A DNA stretch of 11,896 bases from an uncultured Verrucomicrobia subdivision 3 bacterium (lineage in GTDB: Bacteria; Verrucomicrobiota; Verrucomicrobiia; Limisphaerales; UBA11358). A program made the position numbers and the translations under genes. The stretch lies in contig CAIOUK010000233.1 in NCBI GenBank assembly GCA_903861445.1, forward strand, positions 1 to 11,896, in the 5' to 3' direction. Under the pieces are notes generated by a model. That model was not told the origin of the DNA, did not search any database, and saw only the letters and a program-made list of their open reading frames with translations. Below are positions 5,406 to 11,896 of this stretch, piece by piece. Numbering within the stretch: the stretch's first letter is position 1; each line of letters begins with the position of its first letter.

Positions 5406-7684
5406 CACCAGCCACCATGGTAATGGGGATGTTTGTCCCGCCACTTTTTCAGCCGCGTATAGGCTTTTCTTATTTGGACTTTCTTGAAATTGCCGGAGCG
5501 TTCCATTTGCCGGATGATTTTTTCGGCCGTGTTGAGGTCGCCGCAATGGTTGCCGTAAGCCTCGGCATAACGCAGCCACACCTCAAAATTTTCCGGCTGG
5601 GAATCCGCCTGCTGTTGCAATAACTCCACGGCACTGCCAAACCGCCGTTCCACCAGCAATTTTTCCACCGGATCATGCACGCCTTTTGCGTCCGGAATCG
5701 GCGGCTGCCCTTGCTTGAGCCGCGCCAGATGTTTTTCGATCGGATCCGGCGCCGCTGCCGAAGGCCGGCTGGCCGGTTGATGTGCCGGCGATCCGGTGAG
5801 AATCATTTTAGGGGAATCAGCTTCCGCCTGTGCGAAGCGGCGCAGCCAGACAAAAAAACCACTGGGCTTGCGGCGACTGCGGGTGGGCAGCTTCATCCAG
5901 TCGTCCATGGAATTCTTCAGAAAATTGAGCAGGTTCGGGCCGAAGGTCTCGCCCGCCTCGGCAATCAGTTTCTCCGCCGGTGCGCGCTTTTTCAGGTCCT
6001 GACAGTAGAGCCGCACCAGTTGGGTGAGCGCTGCCTCATTCAGGGAATCGTTGGCCAGAACTTCCTTTAGCAATTTTTCCGCATCGGCGAACCGCCCAGC
6101 CTGACACAGGAACTCAACCTTGTTGGTCATCGCAGACGGTTCCAAAGCGGGCCGTTCGATCTTAAACCGTGCGGGGTCAAAGCTGAAGCCCGCCGCCGCC
6201 ATCCAGCCCTGCATCTGGGACACCGCCACCCGGCGATGGTCATAATGAAATTCCTCGGTGACGCACAGCCGCTTCAAAATTTCTAGCGCGTCGTTGGGTT
6301 GCCGCCGGTAGAGCACGGCGGTTTCCATCGCGAAGAGCCAGACCTGCAAGGCTCGCGCTTCCTTAAACAAATGGCCTTTGGCCGACGCCCAGGCTTTTTC
6401 CACCTCACCGTGATCACGCCAATGCCGGAATAACTGGACCGACGGCAGACGTTTTTCCTTCCGGGGTTTCGCGGCATAGTCACCAAAGGAGAAAACGATG
6501 TCAAAAATGGTTCGCCCAGCAATCTCGTCCGACACGTTTTTACTCCAACTGCGAAAAAACCCCAGCAGTGGAATCCAGGCCAGAAAAACACCGACACCGA
6601 TGCAAGACCAGCGCATGGGATCGTCCCAATCCTTGTTCTTCGAAATGTAATAACCTCCCTCCGCGCCCAGGACTCCGAAAAAAAGAAAGCCGGTTGCAAA
6701 CCAATACAACGCCTCCCGATGTTCGACATAATCCTCATTATTGTAAAACTTGCTGAAATACATGGTCGCCAAGGCCAGCAGTAACCAGGCGAAAACAGGC
6801 CAGTGAAACCAAGCGCTCATGCTCAAAAGATAGTTGCCCGGCACTTGCATCCAACCCAGCCAGATCAAGGCGCAGCGCAAGGCTAAATGAACCTTCAGCG
6901 CCGCAGGGAAACCGTCAAAATGGCCTTCGCAATAATACCGGCGCAGCGATGACGCCAGAAAAAGGACGGATAACGAGAATAACAAATTTCCGATTTGGAA
7001 AAATTCCGCCGCCGCCACCGCCACCAGCAAGGCCATGTAAACCGGAAAAACCCACCGGTGCGCCACCGCGAGGCTGGAGAGGTGGTCGGCAAAATCATCC
7101 TCATCCTCCACCTCCTGAAAATAACGCCCGACCCGGCGGGCCAGAAACAGCACCACCAAACCGAATACCAGCCAGCGTTGAATCAACAGCGGCAATGAAA
7201 ATTCATCATTGTCGGGGCGCGCCGGTTCCAGCTGCCGCCCGCGCGCGGGAACCGCATCCCGCAGCCCTGCCGAATGAAGGATCGAGAAGAGTTGCGCGGC
7301 GACGTTCTTCCTTTGGTCCTCGGCAACTGTATTAAGGGCATCCGAAACGATGGTATCCACAACCGGTGAAAAAGCATCTCCCGGCTGAATCTTTGCGTTT
7401 GCCAAAGCCGTCCGCAGAGCCAGCGCATCCGCCTTATCCCGGTAAGCGTCATTGGCGGCATAATGATTCGGATTGAATACCAGATTAACCTGCCCCGGCG
7501 GATTGGTCACCAAACACGGATCGCCCGGCCAGTCCAATCGGGGTCGCAGTCCGAAGCCGGGGGCCGCCGCCACCGGCTGCGGCCACGCGGCCATTAGACC
7601 GACGAGAGCCAGGAAGAAAAAAAGTGCGCGAAGCATTTTTGGAAAAACCCTTCGTTCTTCGGCTGGCTCCAAAGCGATGTTCAT
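5405..7684 (-). CDS. Polytopic membrane protein with TPR-like C-terminal region, function unknown
   Basis: 759 aa from the ATG at 7684, or 743 aa from the ATG at 7636, which puts a signal sequence (LRALFFFLALVGLMAAW ... VAAA) at the very N-terminus and may be the true start; neither has a clear ribosome-binding site. After the leader, residues 42-160 form a probable periplasmic segment. Hydrophobic segments lie at about 163-183, 212-230, 232-247, 263-281, 290-310, 326-347 and 360-377. From 400 onward the protein is soluble and helical. Repeats such as FLCQAGRFADAEKLLKEVLA (524-543) and LLVERRFGSAVELLQQQADS (676-695) have the TPR/Sel1-like look of helical-pair scaffolds. A Pro/Ala-rich linker lies at 632-650. 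A scaffold or transport-associated role is possible, but no specific family is recognised. Confidence 0.75.
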   Translation of the reverse strand: MNIALEPAEERRVFPKMLRALFFFLALVGLMAAWPQPVAAAPGFGLRPRLDWPGDPCLVTNPPGQVNLVFNPNHYAANDAYRDKADALALRTALANAKIQPGDAFSPVVDTIVSDALNTVAEDQRKNVAAQLFSILHSAGLRDAVPARGRQLEPARPDNDEFSLPLLIQRWLVFGLVVLFLARRVGRYFQEVEDEDDFADHLSSLAVAHRWVFPVYMALLVAVAAAEFFQIGNLLFSLSVLFLASSLRRYYCEGHFDGFPAALKVHLALRCALIWLGWMQVPGNYLLSMSAWFHWPVFAWLLLALATMYFSKFYNNEDYVEHREALYWFATGFLFFGVLGAEGGYYISKNKDWDDPMRWSCIGVGVFLAWIPLLGFFRSWSKNVSDEIAGRTIFDIVFSFGDYAAKPRKEKRLPSVQLFRHWRDHGEVEKAWASAKGHLFKEARALQVWLFAMETAVLYRRQPNDALEILKRLCVTEEFHYDHRRVAVSQMQGWMAAAGFSFDPARFKIERPALEPSAMTNKVEFLCQAGRFADAEKLLKEVLANDSLNEAALTQLVRLYCQDLKKRAPAEKLIAEAGETFGPNLLNFLKNSMDDWMKLPTRSRRKPSGFFVWLRRFAQAEADSPKMILTGSPAHQPASRPSAAAPDPIEKHLARLKQGQPPIPDAKGVHDPVEKLLVERRFGSAVELLQQQADSQPENFEVWLRYAEAYGNHCGDLNTAEKIIRQMERSGNFKKVQIRKAYTRLKKWRDKHPHYHGGW

Positions 7685-7697
7685 GTCCGTGCGCCAA

Positions 7698-7755
7698 AAG
7701 CAGACGGCTTTCGCACACGCATAGTATTATCTCGTCGAAGACAAACCGTCTGCTT
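7698..7755. repeat. 10-bp perfect inverted repeat upstream of the membrane-protein gene
   Basis: AAGCAGACGG (7698-7707) and CCGTCTGCTT (7746-7755) are exact reverse complements separated by 38 bases. They lie in the leader or promoter region of the - strand gene that starts at 7684. The segment could form a hairpin in the mRNA leader or be a pair of binding half-sites; nothing selects between these. Confidence 0.5.
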
Positions 7756-7805
7756 AAATAATGCGAAAAAACCTAGCAGCCCCAATTGGCTTTCTGACGC
7801 GAAAG

Positions 7806-8030
7806 TCACTTCCGCGCTTTGATACCCTTGTAAAGGAGTATGGCACCGCCTAAAAACAAGCCCAACGAGAACAATATAAAAAAGGCGTAAGGACCACTGT
7901 TTAACACCCTGGAATTCCCTCTTTGAATGAGGTCTGTGAAGCCATCAATCGGGCGATGCGAATAGGTAAATATGGTTAGAACCAATGAAAAGAAAATCAT
8001 GATTCCACCAGCGATTGTTTTTTTGTTCAT
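7806..8030 (-). CDS. Small two-helix membrane protein, unknown function
   Basis: 74 aa. Residues 4-22 (KTIAGGIMIFFSLVLTIFTY) and 50-68 (FFILFSLGLFLGGAILLYKG) are membrane helices joined by a polar loop (SHRPIDGFTDLIQRGNSR). The C-terminus is basic (KARK). The layout recalls small bacterial DUF3185-type membrane proteins, but the match is only by shape. It lies 46 bases after the lipoprotein gene on the same strand and is probably co-transcribed. The DNA is visibly richer in A and T than its neighbours. The ATG at 8030 has no Shine-Dalgarno but an A-rich leader. Confidence 0.6.
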   Translation of the reverse strand: MNKKTIAGGIMIFFSLVLTIFTYSHRPIDGFTDLIQRGNSRVLNSGPYAFFILFSLGLFLGGAILLYKGIKARK

Positions 8031-8076
8031 GTGTTTATTTTGTTTACTTGGTTTGTGTTAGAAGGTGTTTTATCCA

Positions 8077-8367
8077 TTATTGATTTTGCAGCCGGTTGTA
8101 AATACTGCGCTGGACAGCCTCACCCACCTTGTCCAATTCTTTTCTGGCATCCGTTGCCGCAACCGTGTCTGGATAATCCTTGATGACCTTGTCCAAGGCG
8201 GCCTGAAGTTTTTGACGGTTTTGATCATTAATCACCGTCATATCCAGATTGCCATATTCAAGAGCTATGGCGTTGTTAAGGGCCAAGCGCGCCTTGCTTT
8301 CGTGGTTTCCGCAACCGGTGCAGATAATCAGAGCACTGGTTAGTATTGCTATTAGTATTTTTCCCAT
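8077..8367 (-). CDS. Small putative lipoprotein
   Basis: 96 aa. The N-terminus has a lysine, a hydrophobic stretch (ILIAILTSALII) and CTGCGNH. Cys19 preceded by Gly fits a lipobox loosely, though Leu and Ala at -3 and -2 are replaced by Cys and Thr. The rest is helical and charged, with one TPR-like passage (KLQAALDKVIKDYPDTVAAT ... ARKELDKVG), similar to short stretches in periplasmic lipoproteins that scaffold other proteins. Attachment to a membrane is inferred from the lipobox. The leader before the ATG is A-rich (AAAAATAAAAAAACAAAACT) without a Shine-Dalgarno. With the gene at 7806-8030 it forms a short AT-rich pair that may have been acquired together. No specific family is recognised. 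Confidence 0.65.
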   Translation of the reverse strand: MGKILIAILTSALIICTGCGNHESKARLALNNAIALEYGNLDMTVINDQNRQKLQAALDKVIKDYPDTVAATDARKELDKVGEAVQRSIYNRLQNQ

Positions 8368-8751
8368 AGTTTTGTTTTTTTATTTTTGGCTTAACCGTAA
8401 ATCTTTCACCCCGCCACCGGATTCTGGCCGTTTTCGGGTGAAACGGGAAGGCGTTTTGGGTGACGACGGCGGGAGCAAGGTAAAACCAGAACCGAGCCGG
8501 GGTCGAGATGGGAGAAATCGGATGTCGCCGATGCAACTTTAGCATCGTTGCACCCAAGATTCACTGCCTGTAGTGTATTATCCATCCCGAGGAGGACTTT
8601 AGGGAGCGGCAATGGCCAGTCAAGCCATTAGCCATAAATGCCAAGCCCGTTCAAAAGAATGGCAAGAAAGGTTGAGGTGCAACCTTGTTTTTTTAGACCC
8701 GCAGGTTGGTTGCCTCACGAGTGACGATTTCAAGGCTTCTGCGGAAACCGT
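8368..8751. other. Gene-poor interval with inverted repeats and an orphan + strand terminator
   Basis: No convincing protein is seen in these 384 bases. The right half is rich in pairing segments: CGATGC/GCATCG (8529-8534 with 8542-8547), TGCAAC/GTTGCA (8532-8537 with 8547-8552), ATGGC/GCCAT around 8612-8630, and GTTGCACC (8547-8554), which also pairs with GGTGCAAC (8676-8683) inside the terminator. This would fit a small structured RNA on the + strand or a degenerate repeat. The left half (8398-8510) shows nothing clear. Confidence 0.4.
8668..8694 (+). terminator. Rho-independent terminator on the + strand without a + strand gene upstream
   Basis: AAGGTTG (8668-8674), loop AGGTG, CAACCTT (8680-8686), then G and seven Ts (8688-8694). 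The stem is perfect. On the + strand it would end a transcript arising in 8368-8668, where no gene is seen. On the - strand it lies 58 bases beyond the stop of the MnmC-like gene, but only TCTT follows the stem there, so it would be weak in that direction. Confidence 0.65.
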
Positions 8752-9609
8752 TTAATTTGCAAACTGCGGATGGATTCGTAATCTTTCCGCCGTGACTGAA
8801 GCCAGTGGCGAACGGCAATAAACCGGTTCGCGCAACGGCTCGGCGGAGTCGGAACGGAACGCGCGTTCCAGCCAGCGGGCGTCGAGCGGCTCGGTGAGCA
8901 ACTCCAAAGTGTTCGCGGCAATGGTAGTTTCCTCCTTCAGGCCGGTCGCATGGCCGACGCCGACGTAAAACCCGGCCAGCAACAGCGTCGTGCGAATTAT
9001 CGTGCTGCGCGAATAAGTGGTCAGCGCACACGGCCGCGCGGGGTCGAGCCGTTGAAACAGATCCGTGAACAGCGGCAACGTCCACATCGCGGGATTGCGC
9101 GCGGGCGAATAGGCGTCGAACAAAATCGCGTGCGGCGGTGCTGGCACACGGCCACTTTTTTGTGAGCCCAACCACGCCGGAAAATCGCCCAAGTGAAATT
9201 CCCAGTTCACCGTTTGGGCACCGTCTTGAAAATCCACCTGATGTTCACGGATAAATTCTTGCAGACGATTTTCATAACCACCGAAATAGCCGAGGTCGAC
9301 AGCATGTTGCAGCGCGAATTTCAGTGGTGCCAGCGTGTGATCAAAACTCACGAGCCGAATCCGGCAGGCGAGGTCGCGCGTGGCGCGTAGAACGGTAAGC
9401 CCGTTCGCTGCCGCACCAAGACCGACATCCCAAATGACAAATTCGCCGACATGATTTTGCAATCGCTCGCGCAACCGGAGTTGCTTGACGTAGAGCGCCT
9501 CCGCCTCAACGACCGGCCCGACGACGGGATGAAACGTCTCGCCATCCGCGAGGGAACGCACGGAACAGATGCCGTTGTTCAGGCGGACGAGCTGGTAGTC
9601 GGTGGACAT
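8752..9609 (-). CDS. MnmC-like SAM-dependent methyltransferase (DUF752/Methyltransf_30 type), without the FAD oxidase domain
   Basis: 285 aa. IWDVGLGAAANGL (59-71) is the AdoMet-binding motif I, LVSFDHTL (86-93) the following acidic motif, and AILFDAYSPARNPAMW (161-176) matches the DAFSPxxNPxxW signature of the MnmC methyltransferase domain. TTYSRSTIIRTTLLLAGF (197-214) and GLKEETTIAAN (223-233) also fit. In E. coli the bifunctional MnmC completes 5-methylaminomethyl-2-thiouridine at the wobble base of some tRNAs; here only the methyltransferase part is present, as in the known stand-alone forms. The catalytic role is inferred from motifs. The start ATG is followed by a region resembling the start of such domains (FHPVVGPVVEAEALYV). 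It is flanked upstream by a REP-like palindrome and looks like a single-gene transcript. Confidence 0.8.
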   Translation of the reverse strand: MSTDYQLVRLNNGICSVRSLADGETFHPVVGPVVEAEALYVKQLRLRERLQNHVGEFVIWDVGLGAAANGLTVLRATRDLACRIRLVSFDHTLAPLKFALQHAVDLGYFGGYENRLQEFIREHQVDFQDGAQTVNWEFHLGDFPAWLGSQKSGRVPAPPHAILFDAYSPARNPAMWTLPLFTDLFQRLDPARPCALTTYSRSTIIRTTLLLAGFYVGVGHATGLKEETTIAANTLELLTEPLDARWLERAFRSDSAEPLREPVYCRSPLASVTAERLRIHPQFAN

Positions 9610-9662
9610 TGGTCAAAAATATTAACCCCGAAAAGCACGAAACACACGAATGGAAAAACCAA

Positions 9663-9718
9663 TGGTAGGGCTGACCTGCGGGTCAGCTAAACGGCGGCGC
9701 AGCAGCGCCGCCCTACCA
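9663..9718. repeat. REP-like palindromic element with three-way junction
   Basis: The outer arms TGGTAGGG (9663-9670) and CCCTACCA (9711-9718) enclose two hairpins: CTGACC-TGCG-GGTCAG (9671-9686) and GGCGGCGC-AGCA-GCGCCGCC (9693-9712). This cloverleaf-like shape with a GGTAGGG end resembles the dispersed palindromes of verrucomicrobial and planctomycete genomes, which are generally thought to be moved by RAYT-type transposases. No transposase is visible here. It sits between two - strand genes. Confidence 0.75.
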
Positions 9719-9720
9719 AG

Positions 9721-9755
9721 AAAAAATCGGCGACAGCTTGCGCTATCGCCGATTT
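9721..9755 (-). terminator. Rho-independent terminator of the aminotransferase gene
   Basis: AAATCGGCGA (9724-9733) pairs with TCGCCGATTT (9746-9755); inside, AGC-TTGC-GCT adds three pairs after one C/A mismatch. On the - strand the stem runs into six Ts (9726-9721). It lies 32 bases beyond the stop codon of the aminotransferase gene, which it most likely terminates. Confidence 0.8.
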
Positions 9756-9786
9756 GATTATTTCAATAGTGGCCGTCCGCAAGGAC

Positions 9787-10875
9787 TCAGAGTTGCGCCA
9801 TCGCCTTGTCCAGCGCGGCGTAAAGCTGGTTCATCGTGGCCTCGGTCTCGTCGCCCATGTTGGAGAGGCGGAACGTCGTGCCTTTGATTTTGCCGTAGCC
9901 GCCGTCAATCAGGAAACCCTGATCTTTGACGAGCTTCTGGAGCTTCGCCACGTCCACCGTGCGGCCGCCGGGCTTCGCCCCATTGTTGACACAGGTGAGC
10001 GTGATGGATTCAAACCCTTTTTCCGGGAACAGCGTGAAACCGTGTTTCGCCGCCCAATCGCGGGTCATCTGATTGGTTTTTTTATGGCGCGCGTAACGGG
10101 CTTCCAAACCTTCGGCAAAAAAATCATCGAGCTTGCTGCTCAACGCGTAGATGTGCGGAATGGCCGGCGTGCTGGGCGTCATGCTGTCCTTCGCGTTTTT
10201 CTCGAACTCGACAAAATCAAAATAATAGCCGCGATCCTTGGCCGTTGCTGCTTTCGCCAGCGCAGCGGGTGACGCGACGAACACCGCGAGGCCGGGCGGC
10301 AGCGCGAAGGCCTTCTGCGTGCCGGCGAGCAGCACGTCAATGCCGAGTTCATCAAATTTCAGCGGCACGGCGGACATGGAACTGACGGCATCCACGATGA
10401 ACATGACGTCGGGATATTTTTGCTTGAGCGCGGCGATTTCCGCGAGCGGCGACATGACGCCGGTGGAGGTTTCGTTGTGGATGAGCGTGACGGCATCGAA
10501 TTCGCCCGTCGCCAATTTTTTATCAATCGCCTCGGCGCGGATCGGCGAACCCCATTCAACTTGCAAACCTTCGGCGTTCTTGCCGCAGCGCTTGGAGACA
10601 TCCAGCCATTTGTCCGAGAACGCGCCGCACATGCAGTTCAGAACTTTTTTCTGGACGAGATTGCGGATGGAACCTTCCATGACACCCCACGCGGAGGACG
10701 TGGACAAATAGACAAGTTGCTTGGTGGCCAGCAGCGTTTGCAACTGCGGCTGCATCTTCGCGTAAAGGTCTTTGAAGCCTTGGCCGCGGTGGCCGATCAT
10801 CGGCGAACAAAGCGCCTTGAAGGTTTTTTCGCTGACTTCAACGGGGCCGGGAATGTGGAGTTTAACGTGTGGCAT
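9787..10875 (-). CDS. Class V (AGXT-type) aminotransferase, probable phosphoserine aminotransferase of serine synthesis
   Basis: 362 aa, normal length for the alanine-glyoxylate/serine-pyruvate aminotransferase type of fold-type I PLP enzymes. PMIGHRGQGF (25-34) is the family's N-terminal substrate-site motif; HNETSTGV (133-140) and VDAVSSM (161-167, Asp162 contacting the PLP nitrogen) precede GTQKAFALPPGL (185-196), where Lys188 is the PLP-binding lysine. The C-terminal small domain holds GGYGKIKGTTFRLSNMG. It follows serA by 53 bases on the same strand, so it very probably carries out the second step, 3-phosphohydroxypyruvate plus glutamate to phosphoserine, as other AGXT-type enzymes do in some lineages. 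Serine-glyoxylate or alanine-glyoxylate transamination is the alternative. The start ATG has no Shine-Dalgarno. An intrinsic terminator follows. Confidence 0.85.
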   Translation of the reverse strand: MPHVKLHIPGPVEVSEKTFKALCSPMIGHRGQGFKDLYAKMQPQLQTLLATKQLVYLSTSSAWGVMEGSIRNLVQKKVLNCMCGAFSDKWLDVSKRCGKNAEGLQVEWGSPIRAEAIDKKLATGEFDAVTLIHNETSTGVMSPLAEIAALKQKYPDVMFIVDAVSSMSAVPLKFDELGIDVLLAGTQKAFALPPGLAVFVASPAALAKAATAKDRGYYFDFVEFEKNAKDSMTPSTPAIPHIYALSSKLDDFFAEGLEARYARHKKTNQMTRDWAAKHGFTLFPEKGFESITLTCVNNGAKPGGRTVDVAKLQKLVKDQGFLIDGGYGKIKGTTFRLSNMGDETEATMNQLYAALDKAMAQL

Positions 10876-10904
10876 GATTTATTTTTTGTTTGGTGTTGGT
10901 GCGA

Positions 10905-10920
10905 GCCGGAAATTTCCGGC
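10905..10920. promoter_or_regulatory. Perfect 16-bp palindrome in the serA-aminotransferase gap
   Basis: GCCGGAAATTTCCGGC is its own reverse complement. It starts about 30 bases upstream of the aminotransferase ATG and 9 bases after the serA stop. It could bind a dimeric regulator or form a hairpin between the two genes; no T-run follows in either direction, so it is not a terminator. Confidence 0.45.
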
Positions 10921-10928
10921 GGTGAAAA

Positions 10929-11896
10929 TCAATTTCCCAGTTTCAACGCTTCGATGCTGATGATGTCGGCATGGCCGTTTTTGATGGCTGCCAGCACGTC
11001 CGCCGCCGGCTCGGAGCCAAGTTGTATCGTGCAATTCGCCGCCGCCGCGCCGTCGAAAATGATGTTCTTCACTTCTTCGACGTTGATGTTGGCGCGGCGA
11101 ATCTGGTCAAGCACGAAGGCCAGCACGCCCACGCGGTCGTAATGGCGGACGACAAGCTGCCACTTGGCCGGCGTGCGTTTGGCGAGGTTCACGCAGTTGA
11201 GCACTTCGCCGCTGCGCACGAACGCCTCGACGATGCGGAACGCCTCCTGCGCAATGGCCTCCTGCGCCTGCTCCGTGGACGCACCGATGTGATGCGTGCC
11301 GATAAGGTTTGGCAAATCGAGAATCGGATCGGCAAAATCCGCCGTGGCTTCGGCGGGTTCCGGGTCGAACACATCCAGTCCGGCGCGAATTTTCTTTGCC
11401 TGTAATGCCGCGAGCAGCGCAGCCTGATCCACGACTTCGCCGCGGGCGGTGTTGATCAAAATCGCATTGGGTCGCATAAACGCGAGGCGCTGGGCGTTCA
11501 CGAGTTTGCGCGTCTCTGGCTTGAGCGCGGTGTGCAACGAAATGATGTCCGCTTGCCGAAACACATCATCAATTTCAGCGCAATGACCAACGCCCAGTTT
11601 CTCCGCCTGCGCGGGCGTGAGCGAGCGCGACCACGCGATGACTTTCAGGCCAAACGCTTTGGCCCGCGTGATGACTTCCTTGCCGATGGAGCCGACGCCG
11701 ATGATGCCAAGCGTCTTGCCGAACACTCCGTCGGCCTTGGAGAATTCTTTCTTGTTCCATTGATGCGCGCGGAGGGCGGCGGTGTTGTCCGCGAGGCGGC
11801 GATCCAGCCCCAGCAGCAGCGCAAAGACGAGTTCCGCGACGGCGACGGAATTTTTGCCGGGACAGTTGGTCACAAAGATGCCGAGCGCGCTGGCGG
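10929..11896 (-). CDS. serA: D-3-phosphoglycerate dehydrogenase, 5' end outside the window
   Basis: About 322 residues are visible; the frame is open to the window edge (ASALGIFVTNCPGKNSVAVA), so the N-terminal part is missing. It oxidises 3-phosphoglycerate to 3-phosphohydroxypyruvate with NAD, the first step of serine synthesis in the cytoplasm. GIIGVGSIGKE is the Rossmann GxGxxG; INTARGEVVDQAALL holds the catalytic Arg, LDVFDPEP the catalytic Glu, and HHIGASTEQAQ the catalytic His of the D-2-hydroxyacid dehydrogenase family. The last about 80 residues (WQLVVRHYDRVGVLAFVLDQ ... INVEEVKNIIFDGAAAANC) are an ACT domain, usually the site of serine feedback inhibition. There is no intervening-domain insertion, so this is the short SerA form. 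It heads the unit with the aminotransferase gene downstream. Confidence 0.9.
   Translation of the reverse strand, partial: ASALGIFVTNCPGKNSVAVAELVFALLLGLDRRLADNTAALRAHQWNKKEFSKADGVFGKTLGIIGVGSIGKEVITRAKAFGLKVIAWSRSLTPAQAEKLGVGHCAEIDDVFRQADIISLHTALKPETRKLVNAQRLAFMRPNAILINTARGEVVDQAALLAALQAKKIRAGLDVFDPEPAEATADFADPILDLPNLIGTHHIGASTEQAQEAIAQEAFRIVEAFVRSGEVLNCVNLAKRTPAKWQLVVRHYDRVGVLAFVLDQIRRANINVEEVKNIIFDGAAAANCTIQLGSEPAADVLAAIKNGHADIISIEALKLGN

Noticed and set aside
4707..5579. 290-codon open frame on the - strand
   Set aside because: It is antisense to the second methyltransferase tail and to the end of the membrane-protein region; no recognisable motif, and the same antisense opening occurs in copy 1.
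7761..7806. Possible terminator after the two-helix protein gene (AGCC-AATTGG-GGCT then TTTTTT on the - strand)
   Set aside because: The stem is only four pairs and the T-run is six bases away, too weak to call.
4238..8447. Shared 11-mer GGTGAAACGGG at 4238-4248 and 8437-8447
   Set aside because: The flanks do not match; likely chance.
8406..8612. 68-codon - strand frame
   Set aside because: No start signal, no domain, unusual composition, and it overlaps the pairing segments of the intergenic interval.
9754..10272. 172-codon + strand frame
   Set aside because: It is antisense to the aminotransferase, which has clear PLP motifs.
10420..11142. 240-codon + strand frame across serA and the aminotransferase
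   Set aside because: It is antisense to two well-supported enzymes and spans their intergenic gap.

Overview
The window looks like a stretch of a Verrucomicrobia-type chromosome (Pedosphaera/Limisphaerales-like). This is inferred from sequence style, not from a database search. The indications are: fairly GC-rich DNA; genes that mostly lack a visible Shine-Dalgarno; exported proteins ending in an 'FFRL' C-terminus; the 'GTIGQPD...MSGGDYSLTGGFW' module; the 'FTYQGRL...LAPRQQITPTPYA' module; and a compact REP-like palindrome.

Layout. Bases 1-5288 run on the + strand and form an unusual mosaic. A DNA methyltransferase fragment with a DPPF motif (1-263) is cut off and followed by a secreted glycine-rich protein gene (381-1382). 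Directly after its stop codon lies the tail of a methyltransferase-Mrr nuclease fusion (1386-1921, frameshifted). Two more exported-protein genes follow: a 752-aa chimera of tail-fibre-like, YadA-head-like and seven Asp-box repeats (1955-4213), and a small 'GGFW...FFRL' protein (4269-4733). Again directly after a stop codon comes a second copy of the same methyltransferase-Mrr tail (about 4745-5288, also frameshifted). The two tails are about 96% identical over the first ~180 nt and about 83% over the last ~234 nt, where most changes are synonymous. This is the most interesting part of the window.

Bases 5405-11896 all run on the - strand. Right to left in transcription order they are: serA (3-phosphoglycerate dehydrogenase with an ACT domain, cut by the window edge); a class V aminotransferase that very probably supplies the phosphoserine aminotransferase step, ended by a clear intrinsic terminator; a REP-like cruciform; an MnmC-like tRNA-modification methyltransferase; a gene-poor interval of 384 bases with an orphan + strand terminator; a small lipoprotein and a small two-helix membrane protein in AT-richer DNA; and a 759-aa polytopic membrane protein with a TPR-like cytoplasmic tail. 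The last gene converges on the + strand mosaic.

Functionally, serA and the aminotransferase form a serine biosynthesis unit. The other - strand genes look like independent housekeeping or hypothetical genes. The + strand part is best read as an accessory locus in which surface or secreted protein genes sit between broken remains of one or more restriction-modification genes.
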